A stretch of 64,000 bases of DNA from Myxococcales bacterium (lineage in GTDB: Bacteria; Myxococcota; Myxococcia; Myxococcales; Myxococcaceae). Numbering within the stretch: the first letter of the stretch is position 1; the number at the start of each line of letters is the position of its first letter. The stretch spans positions 1 to 64,000 of the forward strand of contig JACPVI010000059.1 of NCBI GenBank assembly GCA_016191815.1. Direction: 5' to 3'. The notes under the pieces are model-generated. The model searched no databases, had not been told where the DNA came from, and was given only the letters and a program-made list of their open reading frames with translations. Position numbers and translations under genes: made by a program. Below are positions 25,793 to 34,232 of this stretch, one piece after another.

Positions 25793-26578
25793 CTACGCCG
25801 GCAGGGTCACCGGTAGCCTGAACAGCCTCGCCGCGTTCTTGGCTGCGGTGAGCGCCGCCTCGTCCGGCGAGAGTCCTTTGATCTCCGCCACCTTCCGCGC
25901 CACCTCCACCACGAAGGCGGGCTCGTTCTTCTTCCCCCGGTGCGGCACCGGTGCGAGGTAGGGGCTGTCGGTCTCTACCATCAGCCGGTCCAGCGGCGCG
26001 GACTCCACCGCCTCCCGGAGCGCGTCGGACTTGGGGTAGGTCACGATCCCCGAGATGGAGAGAAAGAAGCCGAGGTCCAGGTAGCGTCTTGCCGCCTCCC
26101 GGTCCCCGGTGAAGCAGTGGATCACCCCCGACTGCGCCCGCTCCTCCAAGAGGATGCGCAGGCACTCCTGGTGGGCGTCGCGCACGTGGATCACCAGCGG
26201 CTTAAAGATGCGCAGCGAGAGCCGGCAGTGCCAGCGGAACGCCTCCTCCTGCACCTCCCGAGGCGAGTGCTGGTAGTAGAAATCGAGCCCGGTCTCCCCC
26301 ACCGCGCAGACCTCCGGCCTTTCGCAGATCCGCTCCACCTCATCGAAGTCCGCCGCTCGCGCCTTCACCGCCTCGTGGGGGTGGATCCCCATCGTCGGAG
26401 TGAGGAGGTCCGGGTGGGCCGCCGCCAGCTCCAGCGCGCGGCCGAAGTCTCCGGGCTGTTGCATCTGCCCCACCGCGACCGCGTGCAAAAGCCCCGCCTG
26501 CCGCGCCCGGGAAAGGATCGCCTCCACGTCCGGGAAGGCACCCCGCTCGAGGTGGCAGTGGGCGTCGATGGCGATCAT
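25793..26578 (-). CDS. tatD: TatD family metal-dependent hydrolase
   Basis: 261 residues. All metal ligands of the TatD family are visible: D-A-H-C-H at residues 5-9, Glu in AVGETGLDFYY, His in KPLVIHVRDA, His in GVIHCFTGD, and Asp in VETDSPYLAPVPHRGK. Members act as 3'-5' DNases or related hydrolases in DNA repair and turnover. It starts 7 bp after metG and is the last gene of holA-metG-tatD. Confidence 0.95.
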   Translation of the reverse strand: MIAIDAHCHLERGAFPDVEAILSRARQAGLLHAVAVGQMQQPGDFGRALELAAAHPDLLTPTMGIHPHEAVKARAADFDEVERICERPEVCAVGETGLDFYYQHSPREVQEEAFRWHCRLSLRIFKPLVIHVRDAHQECLRILLEERAQSGVIHCFTGDREAARRYLDLGFFLSISGIVTYPKSDALREAVESAPLDRLMVETDSPYLAPVPHRGKKNEPAFVVEVARKVAEIKGLSPDEAALTAAKNAARLFRLPVTLPA

Positions 26579-26585
26579 CGGCCGC

Positions 26586-28598
26586 TCACTTCACCAAGGT
26601 CCCCGGAGGCATCGCGCCCGGATCCACCAAGGACAGCTCCTTCCCTCCCGGGCCCGCGGCCAGGACCATCCCCTTCGACTCCACTCCTCGGAGCGCCCGC
26701 GGCTTGAGGTTCGCCACCACGACCACGCTCCGCCCCACGAGCTTGCTAGTCTCCGGGAATGCCTCGGCGATTCCGGCCACGATGGTCCGCGGCGAGCCCT
26801 CGCCGACGTCGACCGACAGCTTGAGCAGCTTGTCCGCCTTCGGCACCCGCTCGGCAGCGAGCACCTTGCCGACCTTGAGCGCCACTTTGGCGAAGTCGGC
26901 GTACTCGATCTCCGAAGGACCGGCCTCCGCCGCCTTCGCCTCGAGCGGCGCCTGGGGCTTCGTGATCGCGCTCACCTGCGCCTCCTCCAGCCGGGCGATC
27001 AGCGGCGAGGGCGCTCCGAGCGGCAGCGCCCGATCGAGGAGCGGATACGACGCCTTGCCCAGCGCCGCGAAGCCGAGGGCCGGCGCGCCGAGCTGGGCGA
27101 AGAGCTTCGCCGACAGCCTGGGCACCACCGGCTCGAGCAGCGCGGCCAGGAGGTAGACCACCTCCGCCGCGTCGGAGAGATCCGCCCTCGCCGCCTCCGG
27201 CTCGGCCTTGAGCTTCTTCCACGGCTCCTTCGCGGTGAGGAACTGGTTCGCCGCCTGGCCGATCTCGTTGATCGCCTTGATCGCCGCGCGGTACTCCAGC
27301 CGCTCGTAGGCCCCCCGCACCTCCGCCGCCCGCGCGAGCGCATCGGAAACCACCGTCCGCCCCTCCCCGTGGCCCGCGGGCGAGAGCTTCCCGCCGAGCT
27401 GGCCGGCTATCAGCGAGAGGGTGCGGTTGGCGAGGTTTCCGAGGTTGTTCACCAGCTCGCCGTTCACCCGGAGCCGCAGCTCGTTGAGGTTGAGGTCCAG
27501 GTCCTCGGGGCCGGCGCCGAGGTTGGCGGCGTAGAAGTAGCGGAGGTAGCTCGGATCCAGCGCGTCGAGGTAGCTCCGGGCGGTGATGAAGGTGCCCCGC
27601 GTCTTGGACATCTTCTCGCCGTTCACGGTGAGGTGGCCGTGGACCAGGATCCGGTCCGGGCGCTTGAGATGCGCCGCCCTGAGCACCGCCGGCCAGAAGA
27701 GGGCGTGGAAGTAGACGATGTCCTTCCCGATGAAGTGGAGGACGCGCGCCTGCGCGTCCTCGGCCCAAAAGGCGAGCGCGTCCGGCGCCTTGCCGGTCTC
27801 CTTCGCCCACTTCTCGGTGGTGGCGATGTAGCCGATCGGCGCGTCCAGCCAGACGTAGAAGAACTTGTTCTCCTCGCCCGGGATGGGGAAGCCGAAATAC
27901 GGCCCGTCGCGGGAGATGTCCCAGTCCGCGAGGCCCTTGGAGAAGAATTGCTGGAGCTGCGCCGAGAGCCCAGGGTGCAAGAACTCCGGCCGCCGGATCA
28001 GCTCGCGGAGGAAGTCCGCGTGGCGGGACAGCCGGAAGAAGAGGTGCACCGACTTTCTCCGCACCGGCGGAGTGCCGCAGGTGGCGCAGCGCGGATCGAT
28101 CAGCTCGGTGGCCGCGTACGCCTTGTTGCACCGCTCGCAGACGTCTCCGTATTGATCGGTCGCCTTGCAGTTGGGGCAGGTGCCGCGGATGAACCGGTCG
28201 GGGAGGAAGCGCCCGTCCTTCTCGCAGTAGGCCTGCTCCACCTCGCGGCGATCGATGTCTCCCGCCTCCTTGAGCCGCGAGTAGATCAGCTCGGCGTACC
28301 GGCGGTTCTCCGGCGAATGGGTCGACCAGAAGTGGTCGAACTTCACGTCGAAGTCGGCGAAGTCGCGCTGGTGCTCCTCGTAGAACCGCCGGACGAACTG
28401 CTCCGGAGCCACCCCCTGCTTCGCGGCGTTCAGCTCGATCGGCGTCCCGTGGGTGTCGTCGGCGCAGAGATAGATGACGTCCTCTCCGCACGAGCGCAAG
28501 AACCGTACGTAGATATCCGTCTGGACGTACTCCACCATGTGGCCGAGGTGGATCGGCCCATTGGCATAGGGCAGCGCGCTGGTGACCAGGGTCTTCAT
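26586..28598 (-). CDS. metG: Methionyl-tRNA synthetase
   Basis: 670 residues from ATG 28598. The class I HIGH motif appears as PIHLGH (residues 15-20) and KMSKS as KMSKT (~329). A zinc knuckle with two C-x2-C pairs (CPNC, CERC) plus CATC lies in the connective domain. The last ~105 residues are the oligonucleotide-binding tRNA-binding domain (KVGKVLAAERVPKADKLLK). It charges tRNA-Met. The start overlaps the holA stop as ATGA, so the two are translationally coupled. Confidence 0.97.
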   Translation of the reverse strand: MKTLVTSALPYANGPIHLGHMVEYVQTDIYVRFLRSCGEDVIYLCADDTHGTPIELNAAKQGVAPEQFVRRFYEEHQRDFADFDVKFDHFWSTHSPENRRYAELIYSRLKEAGDIDRREVEQAYCEKDGRFLPDRFIRGTCPNCKATDQYGDVCERCNKAYAATELIDPRCATCGTPPVRRKSVHLFFRLSRHADFLRELIRRPEFLHPGLSAQLQQFFSKGLADWDISRDGPYFGFPIPGEENKFFYVWLDAPIGYIATTEKWAKETGKAPDALAFWAEDAQARVLHFIGKDIVYFHALFWPAVLRAAHLKRPDRILVHGHLTVNGEKMSKTRGTFITARSYLDALDPSYLRYFYAANLGAGPEDLDLNLNELRLRVNGELVNNLGNLANRTLSLIAGQLGGKLSPAGHGEGRTVVSDALARAAEVRGAYERLEYRAAIKAINEIGQAANQFLTAKEPWKKLKAEPEAARADLSDAAEVVYLLAALLEPVVPRLSAKLFAQLGAPALGFAALGKASYPLLDRALPLGAPSPLIARLEEAQVSAITKPQAPLEAKAAEAGPSEIEYADFAKVALKVGKVLAAERVPKADKLLKLSVDVGEGSPRTIVAGIAEAFPETSKLVGRSVVVVANLKPRALRGVESKGMVLAAGPGGKELSLVDPGAMPPGTLVK

Positions 28599-29917
28599 GG
28601 CTTCTTCCACACCTTCCACAACAGGCGCTCCACCACCAGCCGGCCGCCCCCGGACTTGAGGGCCAGGTCCGCCTCGGCGCAGGCCGCGAGCCCGCCCAAC
28701 AGTTCCTCCCGCGTGTACCGGGTCGCGGCTTGCATCCCCATGTAACAGGCGTACGGGTGCGGCGCCGATCCCTTCCCTTCCTTCGCCTCCGCCGCGATCT
28801 TCGGGTACAGCCGCGCCTGGAACTCCTCGAAGGAGCGCGGCAGGCGCCCCTGCGACAGCTCCCTCAGCCGCTCGCCGTGGGCCACCAGGGTGCGGAGGAT
28901 CGACGCCACCGCCCCGAGCAGCGCCAGCGGAGCCGTGTCCTGCCCCAGCGCCTCCTCCACGTAGCCCAGCGCCGCGCCCAGGTTCCGCTTCTGCAAGGCG
29001 TCGGACAGCTCGAGGAACTCCTCCTCGCGCGCGTGGCGGACCAGAAGCTCCACGTCCGCCTCCTGGATCACCGCGCCCTGGGCGTACTGGGCCAGCTTCT
29101 CCATCTCCGAGCGGAGGAGCCGCATGTTGCCGCCGCACCGCTCCTTCAACAGCTCGGCTGCCTTCGGCGCCAGGCGCTTCCCATACGGCGCGAGCGCGTC
29201 CGCCTCCAGCTCGGCCAGGTCCAGCTTCTTGAGGTCCTTGAGCCTCGCCGCGACTTTCCGCTCGATCAGGCAGCCACGCTCGGCGGCGAACCGGGCCAGC
29301 GCGCAGCGCGAGTCGACTTCGGTGGCTGCGATCACCAGCGAGTGCCCCCCAGGCAGCCCCTTCTCGAAGAGCTGAACCAGCGCCGCATCGTCCCCCTCGG
29401 GAGCGGAGAGCCCCTCTTCCTTGCAGAAGGCCACCACCTCGCGGAGGAAGGCCAGGTCTGCCTCGGCAAGCTCCACTCCAAGCTTCTCTCGCCAGTCCTC
29501 GGCAGCGGGAGAGCGGGGGTTGTCCGGATCGATGTCGCCCACCGCCCAGCCCGCGCGCGCGGCGAGGGACAGGAGCCTCCGGGCGCCCTCCTTGCGCCGT
29601 CCCGCCTTCCAGGCGTCGCGCGACTTGGAGAGCGCGTCTCCGCGCCCCTTCCTCGGAGCGACGAACTCCGGATCGCGGACCAGCACCACTTTCGGCCCGG
29701 GGAGCAGGGGGAGGGTTGCCAGCTCCTGGGCGATCTCCCTGGGCGAGGCGCCGTCCAGGGTGATCAGCGACAGCCCCGCCGCCGCTCCCGGCGCGAGGCG
29801 CTTCACCAGCTCGTCCGCCGCCTTGCGGACCATGAACTCTTCGCCCCACAGAAGGTACAGGGACGAACGGTCTCCGGCCGCGAGGCGCTCTTGGACCTCT
29901 TCCAGCTCGTCGCTCAC
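28595..29917 (-). CDS. holA: DNA polymerase III delta subunit
   Basis: 440 residues from GTG 29917, somewhat longer than the ~340 of the E. coli protein. It has the HolA layout: an N-terminal Walker-like start (SSLYLLWGEEFMVRKAADEL), a central AAA+ fold with GPKVVLVRDPEF and a C-terminal collar (GNMRLLRSEMEKLAQYA). An insert of about 90 residues (~95-185) is Arg/Ala rich. Delta opens the sliding clamp in the clamp loader. It is the first gene of holA-metG-tatD. The delta-prime gene lies about 2 kb to the right. Confidence 0.9.
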   Translation of the reverse strand: MSDELEEVQERLAAGDRSSLYLLWGEEFMVRKAADELVKRLAPGAAAGLSLITLDGASPREIAQELATLPLLPGPKVVLVRDPEFVAPRKGRGDALSKSRDAWKAGRRKEGARRLLSLAARAGWAVGDIDPDNPRSPAAEDWREKLGVELAEADLAFLREVVAFCKEEGLSAPEGDDAALVQLFEKGLPGGHSLVIAATEVDSRCALARFAAERGCLIERKVAARLKDLKKLDLAELEADALAPYGKRLAPKAAELLKERCGGNMRLLRSEMEKLAQYAQGAVIQEADVELLVRHAREEEFLELSDALQKRNLGAALGYVEEALGQDTAPLALLGAVASILRTLVAHGERLRELSQGRLPRSFEEFQARLYPKIAAEAKEGKGSAPHPYACYMGMQAATRYTREELLGGLAACAEADLALKSGGGRLVVERLLWKVWKKP

Positions 29918-30007
29918 GGGCGCACTTTCACCACGGGGCGAGGCTCTTGCCTAGAGAGATCGCCGCCGAGCTTTACCTGGAAGGCGAAGGCGGCCTAGCG
30001 TAGCCGC

Positions 30008-30409
30008 ATGCCCTCCAAGAAAGACCCGAAAGCCCTGCGAGCGAAGATCGAGCGCGATCCCAACACCGCCAAGATCGCCAAGGAGCTGCAGATCCCGGTC
30101 GAGGAGTACGTGGAGATGGTGCTCCATTACGCCCTCAACCCCAACGAAGAGCCGGAGCTCGTGATGGTGAAGGACGAGGACCTCCGCGCGCACGGCTACA
30201 AGCCGCCACGGATGGAGGACATCGTCGACTACCTCAAGGAGTCGGCGGAGATCAGCGGCGTCCACGAGCGGACCGACTTCAAGGCCGCCGCCAAGAAGAA
30301 GCCGCCGATGCCGCCCGCCCCCGAGCTGGAGCAACCCGAGGAGGCCAAGAAGGACCGGCCCGAGCTGAAGAAGGAGCTGCGCGCCCGGAGGGGCGGTGGG
30401 AGCGTGTGA
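30008..30409 (+). CDS. Small soluble protein of unknown function
   Basis: 133 residues. The N-terminal ~85 are compact (PNTAKIAKELQIPVEEYVEM, then VKDEDLRAHGYKPPRMEDIV). The remainder is Lys/Glu/Pro rich and probably disordered. No signal peptide, membrane segment or catalytic motif is seen. It is divergent from holA. Codon use matches the genome, which supports it being real. I do not recognise the family. Confidence 0.65.
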   Translation: MPSKKDPKALRAKIERDPNTAKIAKELQIPVEEYVEMVLHYALNPNEEPELVMVKDEDLRAHGYKPPRMEDIVDYLKESAEISGVHERTDFKAAAKKKPPMPPAPELEQPEEAKKDRPELKKELRARRGGGSV

Positions 30410-30474
30410 GAGCAACGCTCCATGATTGCCGCGCGACAATTCAGGGAATTTCCTAATCCAACAAGGGGATCGAA

Positions 30475-30942
30475 ATGGGCCTGTTCAAGAAAATCGGCAA
30501 AGCGTTCAAGAAGATCGGCAAGGGCATCGGCAAGGTCGCCAAGGGCGTGGTCAAGTTTGCCAAGTCGCCCCTGGGCAAGGTGCTGATCGGCGTCGGGCTG
30601 ACTGCTCTCACCGGCGGCGCCGGGGCCGGGCTTCTGGCGAAGGTCGGGCTGGGTGGCTTGAAGTTTGGCAACCTCGCCAGCACGTTCAGCGGCTTTGCCA
30701 GCAAGTTCCTCGGGCCGGCCACCAACCTCTTGAGCAAGAGCGGCCTCGGGAGCGTCGTGAACTTCGCCAAGACGGCGGTCAATTCGGGGGACCTCTTCAA
30801 GATGGCGCAGTCGCTCATGCAGGCGCGCAAGGAGAGCCGCGTCCAGGCCGACCCGGCTACCAACCAGGCGGCGAACTTCAACATCGCGCAGATCCTCGCC
30901 TGGGTGCAGGCGCAGCAGGCCGCCCGGCAGCAGGCTGCCTAG
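30475..30942 (+). CDS. Cationic amphipathic protein of unknown function
   Basis: 155 residues from ATG 30475, with AAGGGG upstream. Residues 1-32 repeat short Lys-rich units (GLFKKIGKAFKKIGKG, then KVAKGVVKFAKS). On a helical wheel these would be strongly amphipathic and positive, as in membrane-active peptides. A Gly/Ala-rich hydrophobic part (~36-75) and a helical, Gln-rich C-terminus follow. It has no signal peptide, so it might be a membrane-active toxin, a phage-like structural protein or a membrane-associated scaffold. It stands alone between two gaps and has its own terminator. Confidence 0.65.
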   Translation: MGLFKKIGKAFKKIGKGIGKVAKGVVKFAKSPLGKVLIGVGLTALTGGAGAGLLAKVGLGGLKFGNLASTFSGFASKFLGPATNLLSKSGLGSVVNFAKTAVNSGDLFKMAQSLMQARKESRVQADPATNQAANFNIAQILAWVQAQQAARQQAA

Positions 30943-30965
30943 AGCTCGGAAGTTGCCTCGCGCGG

Positions 30966-31006
30966 AAGCCGCGGTCCTTTCGGGGACGGCGGCTTTCGTG
31001 CTTTCT
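30966..31006 (+). terminator. Intrinsic terminator after the amphipathic-protein gene
   Basis: AAGCCGC pairs with GCGGCTT, and GTCC with GGAC nearer the loop. The hairpin is followed by TTTCGTGCTTTCT. It lies 24 bp after the stop of the 30475-30942 gene and just before the modA start, which argues for GTG 31013 as the modA start. Confidence 0.7.
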
Positions 31007-31012
31007 AGGGGC

Positions 31013-31744
31013 GTGGCACGCGCCCTCATCGCAGCGCTCTCTCTCTTGGGAGCAGCCGCATACGCCGAGGGAGTGCTGGTCTGCGCGGCCTCCAGCACCG
31101 CCGACGCCCTCGAAGAGGTGAGCAAGGCGTTCGAACCGGGCGGCGGCGCCAGGGTCCACCTCGCCTACGGAGCATCGAGCGATCTCGCCCGGCAGATCCT
31201 GGCCGGCTCTCCCTGCGACGTGTTCCTCTCGGCCGACATCGCGCAGATGCGGCGGCTCGAACAGTCCGGGGCGGTGCTGGGCTCGGAGGTGAAGGCGCTG
31301 CTGTCGAACCGGCTGGTGGTGATCGTCCCGCATCGCTCCAAGGCCAGCGTGTCCGGGGCAGACGACCTGGCCTTGCTGCGGCGCGTCGCGCTGGCGGATC
31401 CCGAGGCGGTGCCGGTGGGAGTGTATGCGAGGGTGTGGTTGGAGCGGGCCGGGGTCTGGGCGCAGGTCGCCCGCCGACTCGTGCCCACGATGGATGCGAG
31501 GTCCGCCCTGGCGGCGGTGGAGTCCGCGAACGCCGATGCCGGAGTCGTCTACGCGACCGACGCGATGGCCTCGAAGAAGGTCCGGATTGCGTACCGGGTC
31601 CCGCCCGCGGAGTCGCCGGAGATCATCTACCCGGTGGCGCCGCTCGCGCGTTCCGGTCCCGCGGCTCGCCGCTTCGTGGAGTTCCTCGAGAGCGGCGAGG
31701 CAAGCCGAATCTTCCTGCGGCACGGCTTCGAGCCGGCAGGCTAG
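31013..31744 (+). CDS. modA: Molybdate-type ABC transporter substrate-binding protein, orphan
   Basis: 243 residues from GTG 31013. Upstream in-frame codons overlap the preceding terminator, so an earlier start is unlikely. A signal peptide (~1-18, ending YAEG) is followed by the ModA pattern: VCAASSTADALEEVSKAFE, YGASSDLARQI, then NADAGVVYATDA and the final VEFLESGEASRIFLRHGF. It binds an oxyanion, probably molybdate, in the periplasm. No modB or modC lies in the window, so it would need a transporter encoded elsewhere. Its 3' end overlaps holB by four bases. Confidence 0.85.
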   Translation: MARALIAALSLLGAAAYAEGVLVCAASSTADALEEVSKAFEPGGGARVHLAYGASSDLARQILAGSPCDVFLSADIAQMRRLEQSGAVLGSEVKALLSNRLVVIVPHRSKASVSGADDLALLRRVALADPEAVPVGVYARVWLERAGVWAQVARRLVPTMDARSALAAVESANADAGVVYATDAMASKKVRIAYRVPPAESPEIIYPVAPLARSGPAARRFVEFLESGEASRIFLRHGFEPAG

Positions 31745-32763
31745 GCCATCAGCTCGATCAGCAACCGTTCGAGTTGGAGCCTGGGACTTCCGTACCTCGC
31801 GGCGATCGCCGTTGTCGCCTGCTCGATCAGCGCGTGCCGCCGGTGAAGCGCCTCGTCCGAGATGCCGGAAGCGGCCTTTCGGGCGAGGTCCGCGAGATCC
31901 CTGTTGGCGATCTCGGCGGCGCCGGCGCGCACCGCGGCCACGTCTCGGTTCCAGAGCGAGAGGATGCGGAGGCAGTGCTCGGCGGTGTCCCTGGCCGCGC
32001 CGAAGTCCTCGGCGAAGCGGAGCCATCCCCGGGCGTCTTCTTTGCTCAGCGACTCGAACCGCTCGAGGATCTCCCTTCGGCGCTCGAGGCCCTTCACGTC
32101 CAGCGCCAGCGCTCTCGAGAGGCTCCCTCCAGCCAGCACCGCGACCAGCTCTGCGGTGGGGCCGTCCAGCTCGCGCTCGCGCCTCAGGCGCTCGGCCACG
32201 AGCGAGGCGGGCAGCGGCGCGAACTGGACGCGGGCGCAGCGGCTGCGGATGGTCGGCAGGAGCGTCTCGGGCGCAGAGGAAATCAGCACCAGGACCGTGT
32301 CGGGCGGCGGCTCCTCGAGCGTCTTGAGGAAGGCGTTCTGGGCGGAGTCGTTCATCGCGTGCGCGGTGGCGACGATGGCGACCTTCCGCTTCGACTCCAG
32401 TGGCCGAAAGGCCAGGCGCTCCTGGAGCCGGCGAATCTGTTCCACGCGGATCTCACGCGAGGGCGTGCGGTCGAAATCCGAGCGCCCGGCCAGACCGCGC
32501 GCCACCTGCTCGTCCTCGGGCATCACCCAGGAGACATCCGGGTGGTTCCGGCGCGCCACGCGAACGCAGGAGGAGCACTCAGCGCAACCCTCCCCGGCCC
32601 GCTCGGTGCAAGTCAGGGCCTGGGCGAGGGCGATGGCGGTCAACTCCTTGCCCACGCCCTCGGGGCCGCCGAAGAGATAGGCGTGGTGGACCCCGTCGCT
32701 CCGGAGCGCGGCCTTCAGCGACTCGACCGCGCGCGGCTGACCGTCGATGGTGGAGAAGGGCAC
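31741..32763 (-). CDS. holB: DNA polymerase III delta-prime subunit
   Basis: 340 residues from GTG 32763, chosen because the product then starts at the family position (VPFSTIDGQPRAVESLKAAL). It has Walker A (GGPEGVGKE), a zinc finger (GCAECSSC), the AAA+ sensor region (AFLKTLEEPPPDTVLVLIS) and the SRC motif (IRSRCARVQF). Delta-prime is the stator of the clamp loader. The gene is convergent with modA, and a 545-bp gap lies on its other side. Confidence 0.92.
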   Translation of the reverse strand: MPFSTIDGQPRAVESLKAALRSDGVHHAYLFGGPEGVGKELTAIALAQALTCTERAGEGCAECSSCVRVARRNHPDVSWVMPEDEQVARGLAGRSDFDRTPSREIRVEQIRRLQERLAFRPLESKRKVAIVATAHAMNDSAQNAFLKTLEEPPPDTVLVLISSAPETLLPTIRSRCARVQFAPLPASLVAERLRRERELDGPTAELVAVLAGGSLSRALALDVKGLERRREILERFESLSKEDARGWLRFAEDFGAARDTAEHCLRILSLWNRDVAAVRAGAAEIANRDLADLARKAASGISDEALHRRHALIEQATTAIAARYGSPRLQLERLLIELMA

Positions 32764-32925
32764 CGCGCATGAATAGCACGCCCTCCGGGCCGCGCTCCGG
32801 CAATCACGCCCAAACGGTGCCTTTACCCTTTCGGCTGCGACCTCCGTGTGCGGTCGAATTGCTGGTCGCCACGCGCCAGCGGCAGGCAAGCGGGACTGCG
32901 CAGGCCGCGGGCCCGCATTTTCAAC

Positions 32926-32947
32926 GTGAACGTGAATTCACGTTCAC
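32926..32947. promoter_or_regulatory. Perfect 22-bp palindrome, putative operator
   Basis: The half-site GTGAACGTGAA is followed by its exact reverse complement with no spacer. Each half contains the shorter motif GTGAACGT. A-rich and T-rich bases do not flank it in the order a terminator needs. It shares its arms with the second copy about 117 bp away. Confidence 0.65.
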
Positions 32948-33041
32948 ATATCCGAGCCGCTTTTCGCCGCCAGGTGGCTCGGTAACCCTCCGAACATACG
33001 GCCAGAAACTCGCGTCCGCCGGCCGGCCACCCGGAGATTTT

Positions 33042-33067
33042 TCGTGAACGTGAGTTCACGTTCACGA
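33042..33067. promoter_or_regulatory. 26-bp palindrome with one central mismatch, putative operator
   Basis: TCGTGAACGTGA is mirrored on the right side with a single central mismatch (G/T). A T-run lies on its left and an A-run on its right, opposite to the order needed for an intrinsic terminator. It lies about 240 bp before the SDR start. Confidence 0.65.
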
Positions 33068-33308
33068 TGAAAAAATGGGCGCCCTGCCCGGGTTTCGGGC
33101 GGCGAGCTGGCCGGCGCTTCCGCACCATGACGCGAGGCCGAGGCTTTCGAGCGCGGCCTCATTGGTGCGGCGGCCGCTCGGGCCAGTATTCGATCTCGGC
33201 TCTGCACTGGCGCGCACTCGCGGAGGGCGACGCTGGGTGAGCCAGCGCTTCCGGGCTCGCGCCGCGACGAGAAACGCGGCAGATTCGCCGGCCCGGGAGG
33301 ACATCACC

Positions 33309-34121
33309 GTGAGCGAAGCGACTTTGGGATTGGCCATCGTCACCGGCGCATCCTCCGGGATCGGCCTCGAGCTGGCCCGACAGCTGGCACGCGAGGGCCG
33401 GCCCGTCCTCGCGGTCGCGCGCCGAGAGGATCGACTCCTCGCGCTCGCCGCGGAGGCCAAAGCCGCGGGCGCGGCGCCGGTCTTCCCGCTCGCGGTGGAC
33501 CTCGCCTCCGAGGGCGCCCCCGACCGGGTCCGCGCGTCCGCCGCCTCACACGGCCCGGTCGAGTGGCTGGTCAACAACGCCGGGGCTGGGAAGTTCGCCC
33601 CCGCCCTCCAGGTGCCGAGGGAGGAGCAAGTAAAGGAGATCCGCACCATGTGCGAGGCGGTGGTGGCGCTCACCGCCACCTTCCTCCCGGAGATGGTGGC
33701 GCGCCGTCGCGGAGTCGTCCTCAACGTCGCTTCGGCTGCCGGCTTCCAGCCCACTCCGCAGATGGCCGTGTACGGCGCGGCGAAGGCGTTCGTCCTCTCC
33801 TACTCCGAGGCGATGGCGGTCGAGTTGAGAGGCACCGGCGTCACCGTGACCGCCTTCTGCCCGGGGCCGGTCACCACGGAGTTCTTCGACCACGCCGCTC
33901 CCGGCGTGCCCAGGAAGAAGCCCGCCCGCGAGCTGACCGCCGAGGAGTGCGCCCGCCTGGGCATCGAGGCCGCCAAGCGCGGCAAGGTGGTGGCCGTCCC
34001 CGGGCTCCCCAACAAGCTCACCGCGGTGGCCTCCCAGCTCGCGCCGCGCGGGTTGGTCCGCTGGGCCACCGGCAAGATGGGGCTGACCTACCTGGGCTAC
34101 CCGCCACCGGGTCGAAACTGA
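33309..34121 (+). CDS. Short-chain dehydrogenase/reductase
   Basis: 270 residues from GTG 33309, with GGGAGG eight bases upstream; the longer open frame lacks coding character. The NAD(P) motif T-G-x3-G-x-G appears as TGASSGIG, the structural N-N-A-G as VNNAG, the catalytic Ser in NVASAAG, and Y-x3-K in YGAAK. The cofactor preference (Arg after the first strand, AVARRED) points to NADPH. The substrate is unknown, although the C-terminal layout resembles SDRs acting on lipids or ketones. The paired palindromes lie upstream and could control it. Confidence 0.92.
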   Translation: MSEATLGLAIVTGASSGIGLELARQLAREGRPVLAVARREDRLLALAAEAKAAGAAPVFPLAVDLASEGAPDRVRASAASHGPVEWLVNNAGAGKFAPALQVPREEQVKEIRTMCEAVVALTATFLPEMVARRRGVVLNVASAAGFQPTPQMAVYGAAKAFVLSYSEAMAVELRGTGVTVTAFCPGPVTTEFFDHAAPGVPRKKPARELTAEECARLGIEAAKRGKVVAVPGLPNKLTAVASQLAPRGLVRWATGKMGLTYLGYPPPGRN

Positions 34122-34232
34122 CCCGCGGCCCCGCACACTCCCTACACAGGCTGCTCAACTTCCGCTTGCGCGCGAGCGGCTGCCGGGCGAGTCTTTCGAC
34201 CTCTCATCGCAGACACACCAGGGGAAACTCCA

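Larger units (their letters stand above)
32764..33308. other. 545-bp intergenic region with two palindromes
   Basis: This is the longest gap in the window. The reading frames inside it have no ribosome site, domain or coding character. What stands out is a pair of near-identical inverted repeats at 32926-32947 and 33042-33067, listed separately. No convincing promoter hexamers were recognised. Both flanking genes start away from the gap: holB leftward and the SDR gene rightward. Confidence 0.7.

Noticed and set aside
33042..33067. Reading the palindrome as a bidirectional terminator
   Set aside because: The T-run lies on the 5' side and the A-run on the 3' side on the plus strand, so neither strand has a T-tract after the hairpin.
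33075..33308. N-terminal extension of the SDR gene
   Set aside because: The upstream 78 codons are Arg/Ala rich without a domain, and a GTG with GGGAGG at the right distance starts the conserved fold.
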